Assembly: GCF_900110835.1 (NCBI RefSeq)
Contig: NZ_FOJG01000001.1
Span: 682,001 to 746,000, forward strand
Reading direction: 5' to 3'
Length of the DNA: 64,000 bases
Origin: Chitinophaga arvensicola
GTDB lineage: Bacteria; Bacteroidota; Bacteroidia; Chitinophagales; Chitinophagaceae
The translations under genes were made by a program, and so were the position numbers. Of this stretch, positions 1 to 8,947 are shown one piece after another. Numbering within the stretch: position 1 is the first letter of the stretch; the number at the start of each line of letters is the position of its first letter. The notes under the pieces were generated by a model that was given only the letters and a program-made list of their open reading frames with translations, was not told the DNA's origin and did not search any database.

Positions 1-465
1 ATAATCGTCTGCGTAATCATTCCAGGCCCAGCCTGAGCGGTACCGCAGGTTGGTATTCACACCAGGTACCAGGTATATCTTTTTAGTGGTTTGTTGCAGC
101 AATTGCAGGAGAGGCTGATAGGTATAGTCGGGATGAAGAAAGGACGGATCGCCCATTCCCTTTACAAACAAGGCGGTGTCATTTTCGTAGTAACGTGCTG
201 CCGGCAAGGAATCTCCCAGCAGTTTCAGTCCGGCATACAGGGAAAATATCTTCATATTGGACGCCGGCGTGAAATACTTGTTGTCCTGGTACTGATACCA
301 GTATTTTCCGGTGGCCGGTTCATAGATACAAATCCCTACATGTGCCTGTTCCATCGGCGTTTTATACAGCAGTTCCGTTTCCGCCCACTTCTTTATGGCT
401 GGCACCTGTGCGGACACATGCTCTGCTATGACCAGGGAGATCATTACTACCAGTAATTTTTTCAT
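1..465 (-). CDS. dacB: D-alanyl-D-alanine carboxypeptidase, PBP4/S13 family (3' part outside window)
   Basis: The first 155 codons of a secreted penicillin-binding protein are present and the reading frame runs off the left edge. Residues 1-20 form a signal peptide ending VSAQ. The S13 active-site signature reads TPASNMK, giving an SxxK at S69-K72, and GMGDPSF further on fits the conserved G-x-GDP of PBP4 proteins. The family trims or cleaves peptidoglycan cross-links in the periplasm. The SxxN and KTG motifs would lie outside the window, so activity cannot be judged. The family call is firm; the exact symbol is by similarity. Confidence 0.8.
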   Translation of the reverse strand, partial: MKKLLVVMISLVIAEHVSAQVPAIKKWAETELLYKTPMEQAHVGICIYEPATGKYWYQYQDNKYFTPASNMKIFSLYAGLKLLGDSLPAARYYENDTALFVKGMGDPSFLHPDYTYQPLLQLLQQTTKKIYLVPGVNTNLRYRSGWAWNDYADDY

Positions 466-569
466 AGCTGGAAATTACGAATTGTGCGGAACGAAACAGG
501 GATTTGTGGTCAGATCGTTTTACTGATCGTTCCGCAAATCCCTGCTACTTTGTGTTTTGCTACTTTTTA

Positions 570-1901
570 TCAGGTAAAGTATTTGGTGATACCTGGTTTC
601 GCATAAGCATAATTACCAGATGCATCCGGTGTTACCGGTGGAATTGCATCAAATGAATATGTTTTCGGATGCAGATCCAGGCCGGAGTTAAGCGCTACAT
701 TCCAGTCGATCACCTGACCGGAGTAAGTGGCGAGTCGGCCTATGATAGCAGAAAGCGTGGTGTGTGCGCCTCTTTCTGCATCTGCAAATTTGTATTCTCC
801 TTTGGCGATTGCGGCAAAGAGTTCGTCGTGTTCTGTCTGATAAGGATTGTTTTCCTGTTTCTTATCAAACTGGTACAGCACTTTCCCTTTGTGGTCTACT
901 ATCTGTGCCTTATCGCAATAGATACGGCCCTTTGTTCCCACGATTTCTTCATCTACCTTGCTGGGAGCGTCTTTCCAATGGCGGCACTGACTGTTCATCA
1001 CTACCCCGTTGGCATAACGGTACTCTACAAAGTGGTGGTCAAAAATTTCACCGTATTCCTTACCCGTACGAACAGCGCGGCCACCCATACCACTGGCGGT
1101 AACGGGTGTTTGTCCCATAAACCAGTTACCCACATCGATATTGTGAATATGTTGTTCTACGATATGATCGCCGCAGAGCCAGTTGAAATAATACCAGTTA
1201 CGCATCTGGTATTCCATTTCGGTATATTCCGGTTTGCGTGGTTTTACCCACAGCGCGCCCTGGTTCCACCATACCTGTGCAGACAGCATATCGCCGATCA
1301 TACCATCCTGGAAGCGTTTGTACAGTTCGCGGTAAGAGTTCTGGTAGCGGCGTTGCAAACCTACTACTACGTTGAGTTTCTTGGTTTTGGCAACCGCTGC
1401 GGCTTCCAGCACCTTTTTAATACCGGCAGGATCTGTTGCTACCGGCTTCTCCATAAATACGTGTTTGCCTTGTCTTACTGCCTCTTCGAAATGAATAGGC
1501 CGGAAACCCGGAGGGGTGGCCAGGATCACTACGTCGGCCAGTGCAATGGCTTGTTTATATGCGTCGAAGCCCAGGAATTTATTGCTTTCCGGTACGTTTA
1601 CCCGGTTAGCTTTATCGCCCAGTGCTTCTTTAATGTCGTTGTAGCTGTTGCTCAACCTGTCGGGGAAAGCATCTGCCATGGCCACCAGCTGCACATTTTC
1701 TTTTGTGCTGAGCGCCTGGGTAGCAGCACCGGTACCGCGTCCGCCACAGCCAATCAGGGCTATTTTGATAACACCGGTAGAACCTGAGAAATAATTTGCT
1801 TTTGATAGGATAGGCATTGCCAGCAGACCACCCGCCAGCAAAGTAGTTTGCTTGACGAAATCGCGGCGTCCTTCACCGTGGGATTTTTTTTCGTTGTCCA
1901 T
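570..1901 (-). CDS. Gfo/Idh/MocA family oxidoreductase, exported
   Basis: This 443-residue NAD(P)-dependent sugar or polyol dehydrogenase-like protein begins with a twin-arginine-like leader (GRRDFVKQTTLLAGG), suggesting folded export. The Rossmann fold starts near residue 45 with IALIGCGGRGTG, and the family EKP motif appears as MEKPVATDP near residue 150. The C-terminal half is the usual alpha/beta substrate domain. A SUMF1-like gene lies 41 bp upstream on the same strand, so the two may be cotranscribed; a Hyi-like isomerase with a similar leader is divergent to them. The substrate is unknown; a role in periplasmic carbohydrate conversion is inferred from family and context. Confidence 0.85.
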   Translation of the reverse strand: MDNEKKSHGEGRRDFVKQTTLLAGGLLAMPILSKANYFSGSTGVIKIALIGCGGRGTGAATQALSTKENVQLVAMADAFPDRLSNSYNDIKEALGDKANRVNVPESNKFLGFDAYKQAIALADVVILATPPGFRPIHFEEAVRQGKHVFMEKPVATDPAGIKKVLEAAAVAKTKKLNVVVGLQRRYQNSYRELYKRFQDGMIGDMLSAQVWWNQGALWVKPRKPEYTEMEYQMRNWYYFNWLCGDHIVEQHIHNIDVGNWFMGQTPVTASGMGGRAVRTGKEYGEIFDHHFVEYRYANGVVMNSQCRHWKDAPSKVDEEIVGTKGRIYCDKAQIVDHKGKVLYQFDKKQENNPYQTEHDELFAAIAKGEYKFADAERGAHTTLSAIIGRLATYSGQVIDWNVALNSGLDLHPKTYSFDAIPPVTPDASGNYAYAKPGITKYFT

Positions 1902-1942
1902 AAATGAATAAGATTTTTTAGATTTTAGTAGTTTGAATCTTT

Positions 1943-2908
1943 CTAACGTGCACCTTTATATTTAGCGATCATCTCTTCAAAAAATGTAGCAGCTTCTTCT
2001 GCTGTGGGTTGTTTTACGGGTCTTACCACTCTGAAACCAACAAAGGGCGCATCCGCATTCCACCAGGAACTTTTTGGTATCTGTGGATCGCGACGGTTCC
2101 AGATCGGGTCTGATTTCAAACGGGCAGCGCTGCGGAGCAGGGGGGCCTCATCCTGGAAACTGCCGCCTTTGAGCGTTCTTGGTGTTTTTGCGGTTGGCTG
2201 TGTCCATGGGTCTGTAGCGTTGGCATTGGCTACACCGTTTTCATCGTATTGATCCAGGGTCCATTCTTCCACGTTACCCAGCATATCGTATAGTCCCCAT
2301 GCGTTAGGCTTCAGTTGCCCTACTTTATGGTATTTATTATCACTGTTACCCTTGAACCAGGCATAGTCTTTTAACTGTGCTGCATCCGTACCAAAAGGAT
2401 ACGCAGTGGTGGAACCGGCCCTGCAGGCATATTCCCATTCTGCGGCAGTAGGCAGACGGTAGAAGATACCGGTTTTGATATACAGCCACTGGCAATACAT
2501 CAGGGCGCCATACTGGCTCATGCTGTTGGCCGGAAAGCCGCCTGCTTTACCCATTCCTAAGGTCAGGTCAATATATGGAGGACTGGGACGGGTCATACCA
2601 TCCGGTACGGGTGTTTTATCTTTTTCTGCATCTGCGTAAATATCATATTCATCGAAAGTGACTTCCATGGCGCCCATCCAGAAATCGGACACGGCTACTT
2701 TCTTCGCGGGGCCTTCATCTTTGTTCCTGCCTTTTTCATTGTCCGGGCTTCCCAGTTGGAAGCTTCCCCCCTTTACGGGTACCATTTTAAAACTGACATC
2801 GGTTCCCGGAATCTGCTGGCTATAAGCTTCGAATGCCTGTTTTGTCTGCGCTACAACAACCTGGCTGAACAGTCCGCTCAGCAGTAAGGTCACATACGGT
2901 TTAGTCAT
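1943..2908 (-). CDS. SUMF1/EgtB/PvdO-family secreted protein
   Basis: This 321-residue protein has a signal peptide (residues 1-20, ending VVVAQ) and one formylglycine-generating-enzyme-like domain from about residue 35 (MVPVKGGSFQLGS) to the end (VGFRVVRP). The stretch corresponding to the catalytic cysteines of true formylglycine-generating enzymes (around KGGSFQDEAPLLRSAARL) has no cysteine, so sulfatase activation is unlikely. Such domains in Bacteroidota often act as structural or binding modules, as in the GldJ/GldK proteins. It precedes the Gfo/Idh oxidoreductase by 41 bp and may share its transcript. Its function is not known. Confidence 0.8.
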   Translation of the reverse strand: MTKPYVTLLLSGLFSQVVVAQTKQAFEAYSQQIPGTDVSFKMVPVKGGSFQLGSPDNEKGRNKDEGPAKKVAVSDFWMGAMEVTFDEYDIYADAEKDKTPVPDGMTRPSPPYIDLTLGMGKAGGFPANSMSQYGALMYCQWLYIKTGIFYRLPTAAEWEYACRAGSTTAYPFGTDAAQLKDYAWFKGNSDNKYHKVGQLKPNAWGLYDMLGNVEEWTLDQYDENGVANANATDPWTQPTAKTPRTLKGGSFQDEAPLLRSAARLKSDPIWNRRDPQIPKSSWWNADAPFVGFRVVRPVKQPTAEEAATFFEEMIAKYKGAR

Positions 2909-3084
2909 CTAACGTGAATTGAAATATAAGTGGGTGAATCTAAAAAAAACTAATCTGGAAAGCAATATTTTTTGATGAATGCGAAAATGGGCTGATGAAT
3001 TGAATATTTTTCATCAATGTTAGTATTTCCTTCGAAAACCTATTAAATTTAGCTTCCTGTCAATCTTACAATCAATCTATCGTT

Positions 3085-4017
3085 ATGGAAAGAAGAAAAT
3101 TCCTGCAAAACGGCACCCTCGCCGGTATCTCAGCACTGGCACTGGGAGGTATGACCAATGCTGCGCAGGCTGCCAACAAGAACAATGAAAGCACGGCCGG
3201 AAAGCCGTTTAACATGGACTATGCTCCTCATGACGGCATGTTTAAAAACAGTGCCGGCGGAAAGGATTTCCTGGATCAGATTAAATATATGTACGACCAG
3301 GGATTCCGGTCTATAGAAGATAATGGTATGTTAGGACGGAGTCCTGCCGAACAATCCAAAATCGGTGATCTGCTCGCCAAGCTGGGCATGACCATGGGCG
3401 TATTTGTGGTAGACACGGGCAACAACTGGAAACCATCCCTTGCTACGGGTAAACAGGAGTTTAAAGATGTTTTTATCAAAACCTGCAAAACCAGCGTAGA
3501 AACCGCCAAACGATGCAACGCCAAATGGGCCACTGTGGTACCCGGCTACTTTGAACGCAACCTGCCGATCGGTGTACAAACCGCCAACGTGATTGATGCA
3601 CTGCGTGCCGGTGCAGAAATTTTTGAGCCACATGGCCTGATCATGGTGCTGGAACCACTCAGCGATAACCCGGATCTTTTTCTGCGTACCGCCGAGCAAA
3701 GCTTTGAAGTGTGTAAAGCAGTGAAAAGCCCCTCCTGCAAAATATTATACGATATCTATCATATGCAGCGTAATACCGGTAACCTCATTCCTGTAATGGA
3801 CTGGTGCTGGGACGAAATTGCCTATATCCAGATCGGCGATAACCCCGGTCGTAAAGAACCGGGCACCGGCGAAATCAACTACAAGAATATCTTTAAACAT
3901 CTTCATAATAAAGGATATAAAGGTGTTTTGGGAATGGAGCATGGAATCGCCGGGCAGGGAAAAGCCGGAGAAGAGGCCCTGATCAAGGCATACCGCGACG
4001 CAGATAGTTTCCTGTAA
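3085..4017 (+). CDS. Hydroxypyruvate isomerase-like TIM-barrel protein, exported
   Basis: This 310-residue sugar phosphate isomerase/epimerase-type TIM barrel carries an RRKFLQNG twin-arginine-like leader and an Ala-rich segment ending AAQAA near residue 30. The motifs YDIYHMQR and IGDNPGRKEPGTGEINY closely follow those of hydroxypyruvate isomerase (Hyi), and VLEPLSDNP and GMEHG supply the metal-binding glutamates. It is divergent from the SUMF1/Gfo-Idh pair across 176 bp and shares the export-type leader with the oxidoreductase, suggesting a joint sugar-processing role. The true substrate is uncertain because export is atypical for cytosolic Hyi. Confidence 0.8.
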   Translation: MERRKFLQNGTLAGISALALGGMTNAAQAANKNNESTAGKPFNMDYAPHDGMFKNSAGGKDFLDQIKYMYDQGFRSIEDNGMLGRSPAEQSKIGDLLAKLGMTMGVFVVDTGNNWKPSLATGKQEFKDVFIKTCKTSVETAKRCNAKWATVVPGYFERNLPIGVQTANVIDALRAGAEIFEPHGLIMVLEPLSDNPDLFLRTAEQSFEVCKAVKSPSCKILYDIYHMQRNTGNLIPVMDWCWDEIAYIQIGDNPGRKEPGTGEINYKNIFKHLHNKGYKGVLGMEHGIAGQGKAGEEALIKAYRDADSFL

Positions 4018-4021
4018 ACTC

Positions 4022-4059
4022 TTTAGCTGTTAGTTATCGGGCGATAACTAACAGCTAAA
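4022..4059 (+). terminator. Hairpin terminator after the Hyi-like gene
   Basis: A perfect 17-bp inverted repeat (left arm TTTAGCTGTTAGTTATC) with a GGGC loop begins 4 bp after the stop codon. No strong T-run follows immediately, but the stem is long and lies at the expected place. Confidence 0.65.
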
Positions 4060-4110
4060 CTTTGCCATTCGCCGTTTTTTTCGTTAACTTAACTAGTAAA
4101 ACAAATCAAC

Positions 4111-4461
4111 ATGGGTTTCCTGCTCCGTATACTAGTTAGTGCTTTAGCCGCAATGTTAACCGCCTATCTGCTGAAACCGGCAGTAAAGGTGGATAGTTTT
4201 GTAACTGCGCTGATCCTGGCGCTGGTACTGGCGTTGTTGAATGCCCTTGTTAAACCGCTGCTTATTCTGCTTACTTTCCCGGTAACCATTGTTACCCTGG
4301 GACTTTTCCTCTTTGTGATCAATGCACTGATCATTTTGCTGGCCGCAAAACTGGTACCCGGCTTTAAAGTTGATGGTTTCTGGTGGGCGCTGCTCTTCAG
4401 CATTGTAATGACCATCATTAACAGTGTGATGATCAGTCTTGCCGGCGGCAACAACGACTAG
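4111..4461 (+). CDS. Phage holin family 4 (YvlD-like) membrane protein
   Basis: This 116-residue protein is almost wholly hydrophobic, with four predicted membrane helices (about 3-20, 27-50, 55-80, 85-110). Its ALVKPLLILLTFPVTIVTLGLF core is typical of the YvlD/phage holin 4_2 family: small inner-membrane proteins widespread in bacteria and mostly of unknown role, not evidence of a prophage. It ends 34 bp before the start chosen for the E1 dehydrogenase and may be cotranscribed with it. Confidence 0.8.
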   Translation: MGFLLRILVSALAAMLTAYLLKPAVKVDSFVTALILALVLALLNALVKPLLILLTFPVTIVTLGLFLFVINALIILLAAKLVPGFKVDGFWWALLFSIVMTIINSVMISLAGGNND

Positions 4462-4495
4462 CCCATCCCATCACTGCCTGTTTAAAAGTACATCC

Positions 4496-6469
4496 ATGCA
4501 TTTTGACCGGTCAGATCTCAGCGATACCCAATTACAATCTTTCTATAAAGCGTTGGTATATCCCCGCCTTATAGAAGAGAAAATGCTATTATTATTACGA
4601 CAGGGCAAAATCAGTAAATGGTTTTCTGGTATCGGCCAGGAAGCGATTGCTGTAGGCGCCACGCTGGCGCTGGAAGCAGATGAGTGGATCCTTCCTCTGC
4701 ATCGCAACCTGGGTGTATTTACCTCCCGGGAAATGCCACTGGATAAATTGCTTCAGCAGTGGCAGGGCAGTGAAGATGGCTACAGCAAAGGGCGGGAACG
4801 CTCTTTTCACTTTGGCAGCCGGCCACATCATATCTGTGGCATGATCTCTCACCTGGGGCCTCAGTTGTCGATAGCCGATGGTATTGCGCTGGCCCATCAA
4901 CTTAAAAAAGAACAAAAGGTATCCCTGGCCTTTACCGGTGAAGGCGGCACCAGCGAGGGAGAATTTCATGAAGCCCTGAACGTGGCCGCTGTATGGGGAT
5001 TGCCCGTTATCTTTCTCATAGAAAATAATGGCTACGGGCTCAGCACCCCGGTGAGCGAGCAATATCACTGCAGCAGCCTGGTAGATAAAGCCATTGGTTA
5101 CGGCATGGAAGGCGTCCAGGTAGATGGCAATAACCTGCTGGAAGTATATCAGACTATCCGGACAGCCCGTGCATATGCTATCAGCCAGCAAAAGCCAGTG
5201 CTGATAGAAGCCATGACCTTCCGCATGCGCGGCCATGAAGAAGCCAGTGGCGTGAAATATGTGCCCCCGGCCTTGTTGGAAGAATGGAGCAAAAAAGATC
5301 CAATTGCACAATACGAGGCCTTCCTCCAGCAAACGGGGATCCTCAGCGCGGACAGCAGGACGGCCATCCGGGAGGAACTGAAACACCATATAGAGCAACA
5401 AGTAGCTAATGGCCTCACAGATACGCCACCAATTGCCGATATCCAAACAGAATTAGACGACTTATACGCTCCAGGATCCGCTCCGGTAGCAGCTTCAGGA
5501 CCATCTTCCGAAAAACGCTTTATCAATGCCTTGTCCGAAGGCCTGAAACAGGCCATGGAACAACATCCGGAGCTGATCCTGATGGGACAGGACATCGCCG
5601 CCTATGGGGGCGCCTTTAAAATTACAGAAGGCTTCCTGGAAAAATTTGGCGCCGGCCGCGTACGTAACACGCCTCTTTGCGAAAGCGCTATCATCGGCGC
5701 CGCGCTGGGCTTATCTATCGGCGGATTCAAAAGCATGGTGGAAATGCAATTCGGCGATTTTGTGACCTGTGGCTTCAACCAGATTGTGAATAACCTCGCG
5801 AAAATACATTACCGCTGGGGCCAGCACGCAGATGTGGTGATCCGGATGCCCGCCGGTGGCGGCGTTGGTGCAGGTCCCTTTCACTCGCAGACCAACGAAG
5901 CCTGGTTTACCCATGTTCCCGGTCTGAAAGTGGTATATCCCTCCAATCCTGCGGATGCCAAAGGCCTGCTTACTGCGGCACTGGCAGATCCCAACCCTGT
6001 ATTATACTTTGAACACAAAGCGCTGTATCGCAGTATCAGCGGGCCTGTTCCGGAGAACTATTATACCATTGAGATAGGAAAAGCAGCACTGGTACAGCCT
6101 GGCGAAGATATCAGTATTATCACCTGGGGCAGCGGTGTGCACTGGGCATTGGAATATACCCAGCAACATCCGGAATTTTCCATCGGTATCCTAGACTTGC
6201 GTAGCCTCGTTCCACTGGATTACACTGCCATCCAGGATATAGTATCGGCCACAGGTAAGGTGCTCATTCTTCATGAAGATACACTTACCGGCGGTTTTGG
6301 TGCTGAAATCAGCGCCTGGATCGCAGAACACTGCTTTCACCTGCTGGATGCACCCGTGATGCGATGCGCCAGCCTCGATACTCCCATTCCTTTTGCCACC
6401 TCACTGGAAAAAAATTTTCTTGCGAAAGCAAGGCTGGACAAGTACATCCGTCAATTAACCAGCTGGTAA
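4496..6469 (+). CDS. Fused E1 alpha-beta subunit of a branched-chain 2-oxoacid (or related) dehydrogenase
   Basis: This 657-residue protein joins both E1 subunits. The alpha half (about 10-330) holds the thiamine diphosphate motif beginning GEGGTSEGEF and ending ENNGYG near residues 145-180. The beta half starts around residue 334 (EKRFINALSEGLKQAM) and ends in a transketolase C-terminal domain. The enzyme decarboxylates a 2-oxoacid and passes the acyl group to E2. The ATG at 4496 is preferred over one at 4439, which would overlap the holin-like gene by 23 bp and add a non-conserved leader. No E2 or E3 gene is nearby, so the substrate (branched-chain acid, pyruvate or acetoin) is not settled. 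Confidence 0.9.
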   Translation: MHFDRSDLSDTQLQSFYKALVYPRLIEEKMLLLLRQGKISKWFSGIGQEAIAVGATLALEADEWILPLHRNLGVFTSREMPLDKLLQQWQGSEDGYSKGRERSFHFGSRPHHICGMISHLGPQLSIADGIALAHQLKKEQKVSLAFTGEGGTSEGEFHEALNVAAVWGLPVIFLIENNGYGLSTPVSEQYHCSSLVDKAIGYGMEGVQVDGNNLLEVYQTIRTARAYAISQQKPVLIEAMTFRMRGHEEASGVKYVPPALLEEWSKKDPIAQYEAFLQQTGILSADSRTAIREELKHHIEQQVANGLTDTPPIADIQTELDDLYAPGSAPVAASGPSSEKRFINALSEGLKQAMEQHPELILMGQDIAAYGGAFKITEGFLEKFGAGRVRNTPLCESAIIGAALGLSIGGFKSMVEMQFGDFVTCGFNQIVNNLAKIHYRWGQHADVVIRMPAGGGVGAGPFHSQTNEAWFTHVPGLKVVYPSNPADAKGLLTAALADPNPVLYFEHKALYRSISGPVPENYYTIEIGKAALVQPGEDISIITWGSGVHWALEYTQQHPEFSIGILDLRSLVPLDYTAIQDIVSATGKVLILHEDTLTGGFGAEISAWIAEHCFHLLDAPVMRCASLDTPIPFATSLEKNFLAKARLDKYIRQLTSW

Positions 6470-6540
6470 CAGGCGGTTTGATTGGGAATATGCACTGAAA
6501 GTTTTAATTTGCACTCAGAATAATATAAAATCATTATACA

Positions 6541-6684
6541 ATGTTGACAACTCTTTTAACAGTAGTACACACCACCAACTTTTACAAAGTTGGCGATAGC
6601 ATCGGAGGTTTCCTGGCGCCTGTAGCCATTATTGTTTTTGCGGCCATGTTCCTGTATGCCTGGGTGAAGTACGCAAAACTCTAG
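6541..6684 (+). CDS. 47-residue single-pass membrane protein
   Basis: A short frame starts at ATG 6541 and encodes a protein with one membrane helix (roughly GFLAPVAIIVFAAMFLYAW, residues 23-41) and a short basic tail ending KYAKL. It lies 71 bp after the E1 gene and is followed by a perfect hairpin terminator, which supports expression. The family was not recognised; respiratory-complex accessory peptides can look like this, but nothing here proves it. Confidence 0.55.
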   Translation: MLTTLLTVVHTTNFYKVGDSIGGFLAPVAIIVFAAMFLYAWVKYAKL

Positions 6685-6715
6685 TCAAAAAGTTTTTTCA
6701 CATCGCATTATAAAG

Positions 6716-6748
6716 ATAATGGGCCGTCTCGCTGAGACGGCCCATTAT
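6716..6748. terminator. Strong hairpin terminator
   Basis: A perfect 15-bp stem (ATAATGGGCCGTCTC) with a GCT loop separates the small membrane-protein gene from the convergent TlpA-like gene. It can work in both directions. Confidence 0.8.
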
Positions 6749-6813
6749 GCTGTTTAGACGTAATTATAGCGCCGTCCCGATATGGAGACGGCTTTGCTAT
6801 TGTTTCAGGAAGA

Positions 6814-8193
6814 TTATCCTTTAGTCAGCGTTTTCTCAATCAGCGCCTTTAATTCCGGTGTAGACGGACGAGGGGCATCGATATTCACAATATTCCCTTT
6901 CTGATCAAATACCATAAAACGGGGAATCCCTTTGATATCGTAGTTTTTGGTGATATCGCTCCAGCCGTTAACGAAGATCTGAATCCCTTTCATTTCCTGT
7001 TGTTTTACAAAATCGATCCATTTCTGTTTGTCTTTGGCTTCGTCTACAGAGCAGCCGAGGAATACAACGTTCTTGCCTTCCATTTCTTCTTCCAGTTTGC
7101 TGAGATGAGGCATTTCGGCTTTACAGGGACCGCACCAGGTAGCCCAAACATCCACCACCACTACTTTTCCTTTCAAATCTGTCAGCGAGACCTTTTTACC
7201 GTTGATATCTTCACCGGAGAAATTAATGGCAGCTTCGCCCGCAGCAAAGTGGCGTAATGATTTCTCATAAGCGAGATAACGGGCTTTCTGAACGTCAGTT
7301 ACCAGGTATTGCTGTACAGGCGCAATGGCCTCTGTTAAGCCTTCAAAGGTTTTATAGCTGCTCAGGTTACTGGTGATGGCCACAGCCTTAATGCTGTCAT
7401 TGCCAAATAATGCCGACACATTTGCCAGTCTTTCTTCGGGCTTTGGTCTTTCTTTCGGTTGATGAGTGATCATGTAGTAGCTCGCGTACAGCCCGATCAC
7501 ATCGGCGCCGTCACCACTTTGCAATAATCTCGCGTCATTGTATTTATTATCCTTTACAATCTGTTTGTAATAAGGTGTATAGTCTTCCTGTTTCGGGTGT
7601 TTGGTGCGGGGAGTGAGCAAAAACAACATCGCAGCCTGTTCTACATCCACCTCCATTTCAAACTTTAGCAGTTCATTGAACTTCTTATTAGGTGTGTTCA
7701 CCATTTTTTTGAATCCGGGCATTTTTGTTACGAATGCCTCCAGCTTCGGGAAATAAGACAGATACGTAGAAGAGTCGATGCTCTTTGCGGGATTCATCAA
7801 TTCTTTCACCTGCTGGTCCCATTGGTGCAAAGCTTTGTTTTCCGGTGTACCTGATTGCAGCGTATAGTCGCCGCCGTTAAGCGTGAGTTGAAGCTGCTCC
7901 CCTCCTTTCAGGTAAATTCTTGCGTCACGACCCTTGAAACCGGGTGTGGATAAGTAATAAAATCCTTCTTTGGGCGCGGGCATGGCAAATGCGAAGGCTT
8001 GCTGGTCGTTTACTACAGCAGTAGCGATTTCTTCTTTTCTACCTTCCACCACTCTGGAAAGGGTAATTTTTTTAACGTTTTCATTACTGGCTTTTCCTTG
8101 TATCACGGAAAGCGTGGATCCCGGCACAGGCCCGGCGAAGGCGCTGGTAAAGGCCATAGTGGCAATTACCGGCAGCAGACGGTGTAAATTCAT
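6814..8193 (-). CDS. TlpA-family thiol-disulfide protein with N-terminal DUF4369-like domain
   Basis: This 459-residue periplasmic protein has a signal peptide (residues 1-20, ending TSAFA), a beta-rich N-terminal domain typical of the DUF4369 type (about 25-115), a helical middle, and a C-terminal thioredoxin fold. The redox motif WCGPC falls near residues 353-357 within VVVDVWATWCGPCKAEMPHL. The Bacteroidota have many such proteins that reduce or isomerise disulfides, including in cytochrome maturation. No partner gene is adjacent. A weaker hairpin (arms 6771-6776 and 6787-6792) lies downstream of its stop. Confidence 0.88.
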   Translation of the reverse strand: MNLHRLLPVIATMAFTSAFAGPVPGSTLSVIQGKASNENVKKITLSRVVEGRKEEIATAVVNDQQAFAFAMPAPKEGFYYLSTPGFKGRDARIYLKGGEQLQLTLNGGDYTLQSGTPENKALHQWDQQVKELMNPAKSIDSSTYLSYFPKLEAFVTKMPGFKKMVNTPNKKFNELLKFEMEVDVEQAAMLFLLTPRTKHPKQEDYTPYYKQIVKDNKYNDARLLQSGDGADVIGLYASYYMITHQPKERPKPEERLANVSALFGNDSIKAVAITSNLSSYKTFEGLTEAIAPVQQYLVTDVQKARYLAYEKSLRHFAAGEAAINFSGEDINGKKVSLTDLKGKVVVVDVWATWCGPCKAEMPHLSKLEEEMEGKNVVFLGCSVDEAKDKQKWIDFVKQQEMKGIQIFVNGWSDITKNYDIKGIPRFMVFDQKGNIVNIDAPRPSTPELKALIEKTLTKG

Positions 8194-8401
8194 TGCTCTT
8201 CTTTTAATGGTTGGTGGTTATTTTAAAATATGCGGCCAAATATAATAAAGCTTCCCTGATGAATGCAGGCATTATGTGTTAGCGGCGGAAAACCGGTATA
8301 AAGCTATCGTGTGAGGTAAAATGAGAATGATGAGCCGGCATTGGAATACCGGGGAAACTCCCGGTGGTGTTGCCAGGAACGGATTTCAAAATGGTTGGGG
8401 G

Positions 8402-8944
8402 TTATTCCTCCGGGCGCACATACTGGTTATAATAATGTTCTGCAAAACGCAGGTTCTCTTCATCAAAACAAACCAGGATCACCTCTTCTATCGCCTCATT
8501 TTCCGACAGATATTGCACAATAGTGTCCATGGCTATTTTGGCGGCCAGGTCTTTAGGGAAACGATAAATGCCTGTGCTGATATTCGGAAATGCAATAGTT
8601 TTCAGGTGATGCCGTGTTGCCAGCTCAAGGGAACGCCGGTAGCAACTGGCCAGCAAGAGGTCTTCTTCCCGGGTACCATTGTTCCAGACCGGGCCTACGG
8701 TGTGAATCACATGTTTTGCCGGTAACCGGCCTGCGGTGGTGATCACGGCCTCACCGGTTTTACATCCACCCTGCCGGGCTACAATAGCCCTGCAGTCGTT
8801 CAGGATCTCAGGGCCGCCAGCACGATGTATGGCGCCGTCTACGCCGCCACCACCCAACAGGGAGGAGTTGGCTGCGTTAACAATAACATCCACCTTTATT
8901 TTGGTGATGTCTCCCTGTATGATCCGGATCTTTCTGTATGCCAT
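8402..8944 (-). CDS. Macrodomain protein, O-acetyl-ADP-ribose deacetylase-like
   Basis: This 180-residue single-domain macro protein shows the ADP-ribose-binding signature [19 protein letters not shown] (about 22-40) and the second loop [10 protein letters not shown] (about 120). It resembles E. coli YmdB, which hydrolyses O-acetyl-ADP-ribose and can remove ADP-ribose from proteins. It starts 3 bp after the stop of the NYN-domain gene, so the two are very probably one operon, suggesting a link between ADP-ribose and RNA metabolism. Confidence 0.9.
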   Translation of the reverse strand: MAYRKIRIIQGDITKIKVDVIVNAANSSLLGGGGVDGAIHRAGGPEILNDCRAIVARQGGCKTGEAVITTAGRLPAKHVIHTVGPVWNNGTREEDLLLASCYRRSLELATRHHLKTIAFPNISTGIYRFPKDLAAKIAMDTIVQYLSENEAIEEVILVCFDEENLRFAEHYYNQYVRPEE

Positions 8945-8947
8945 AGG

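Noticed and set aside
1943..2908. Formylglycine-generating enzyme for sulfatase activation
   Set aside because: The active-site cysteines are absent in the matching segment and no sulfatase gene is near.
6771..6792. Terminator of the TlpA-like gene
   Set aside because: The stem is only 6 bp with a 10-nt loop and no T-run; not enough to call as a feature.
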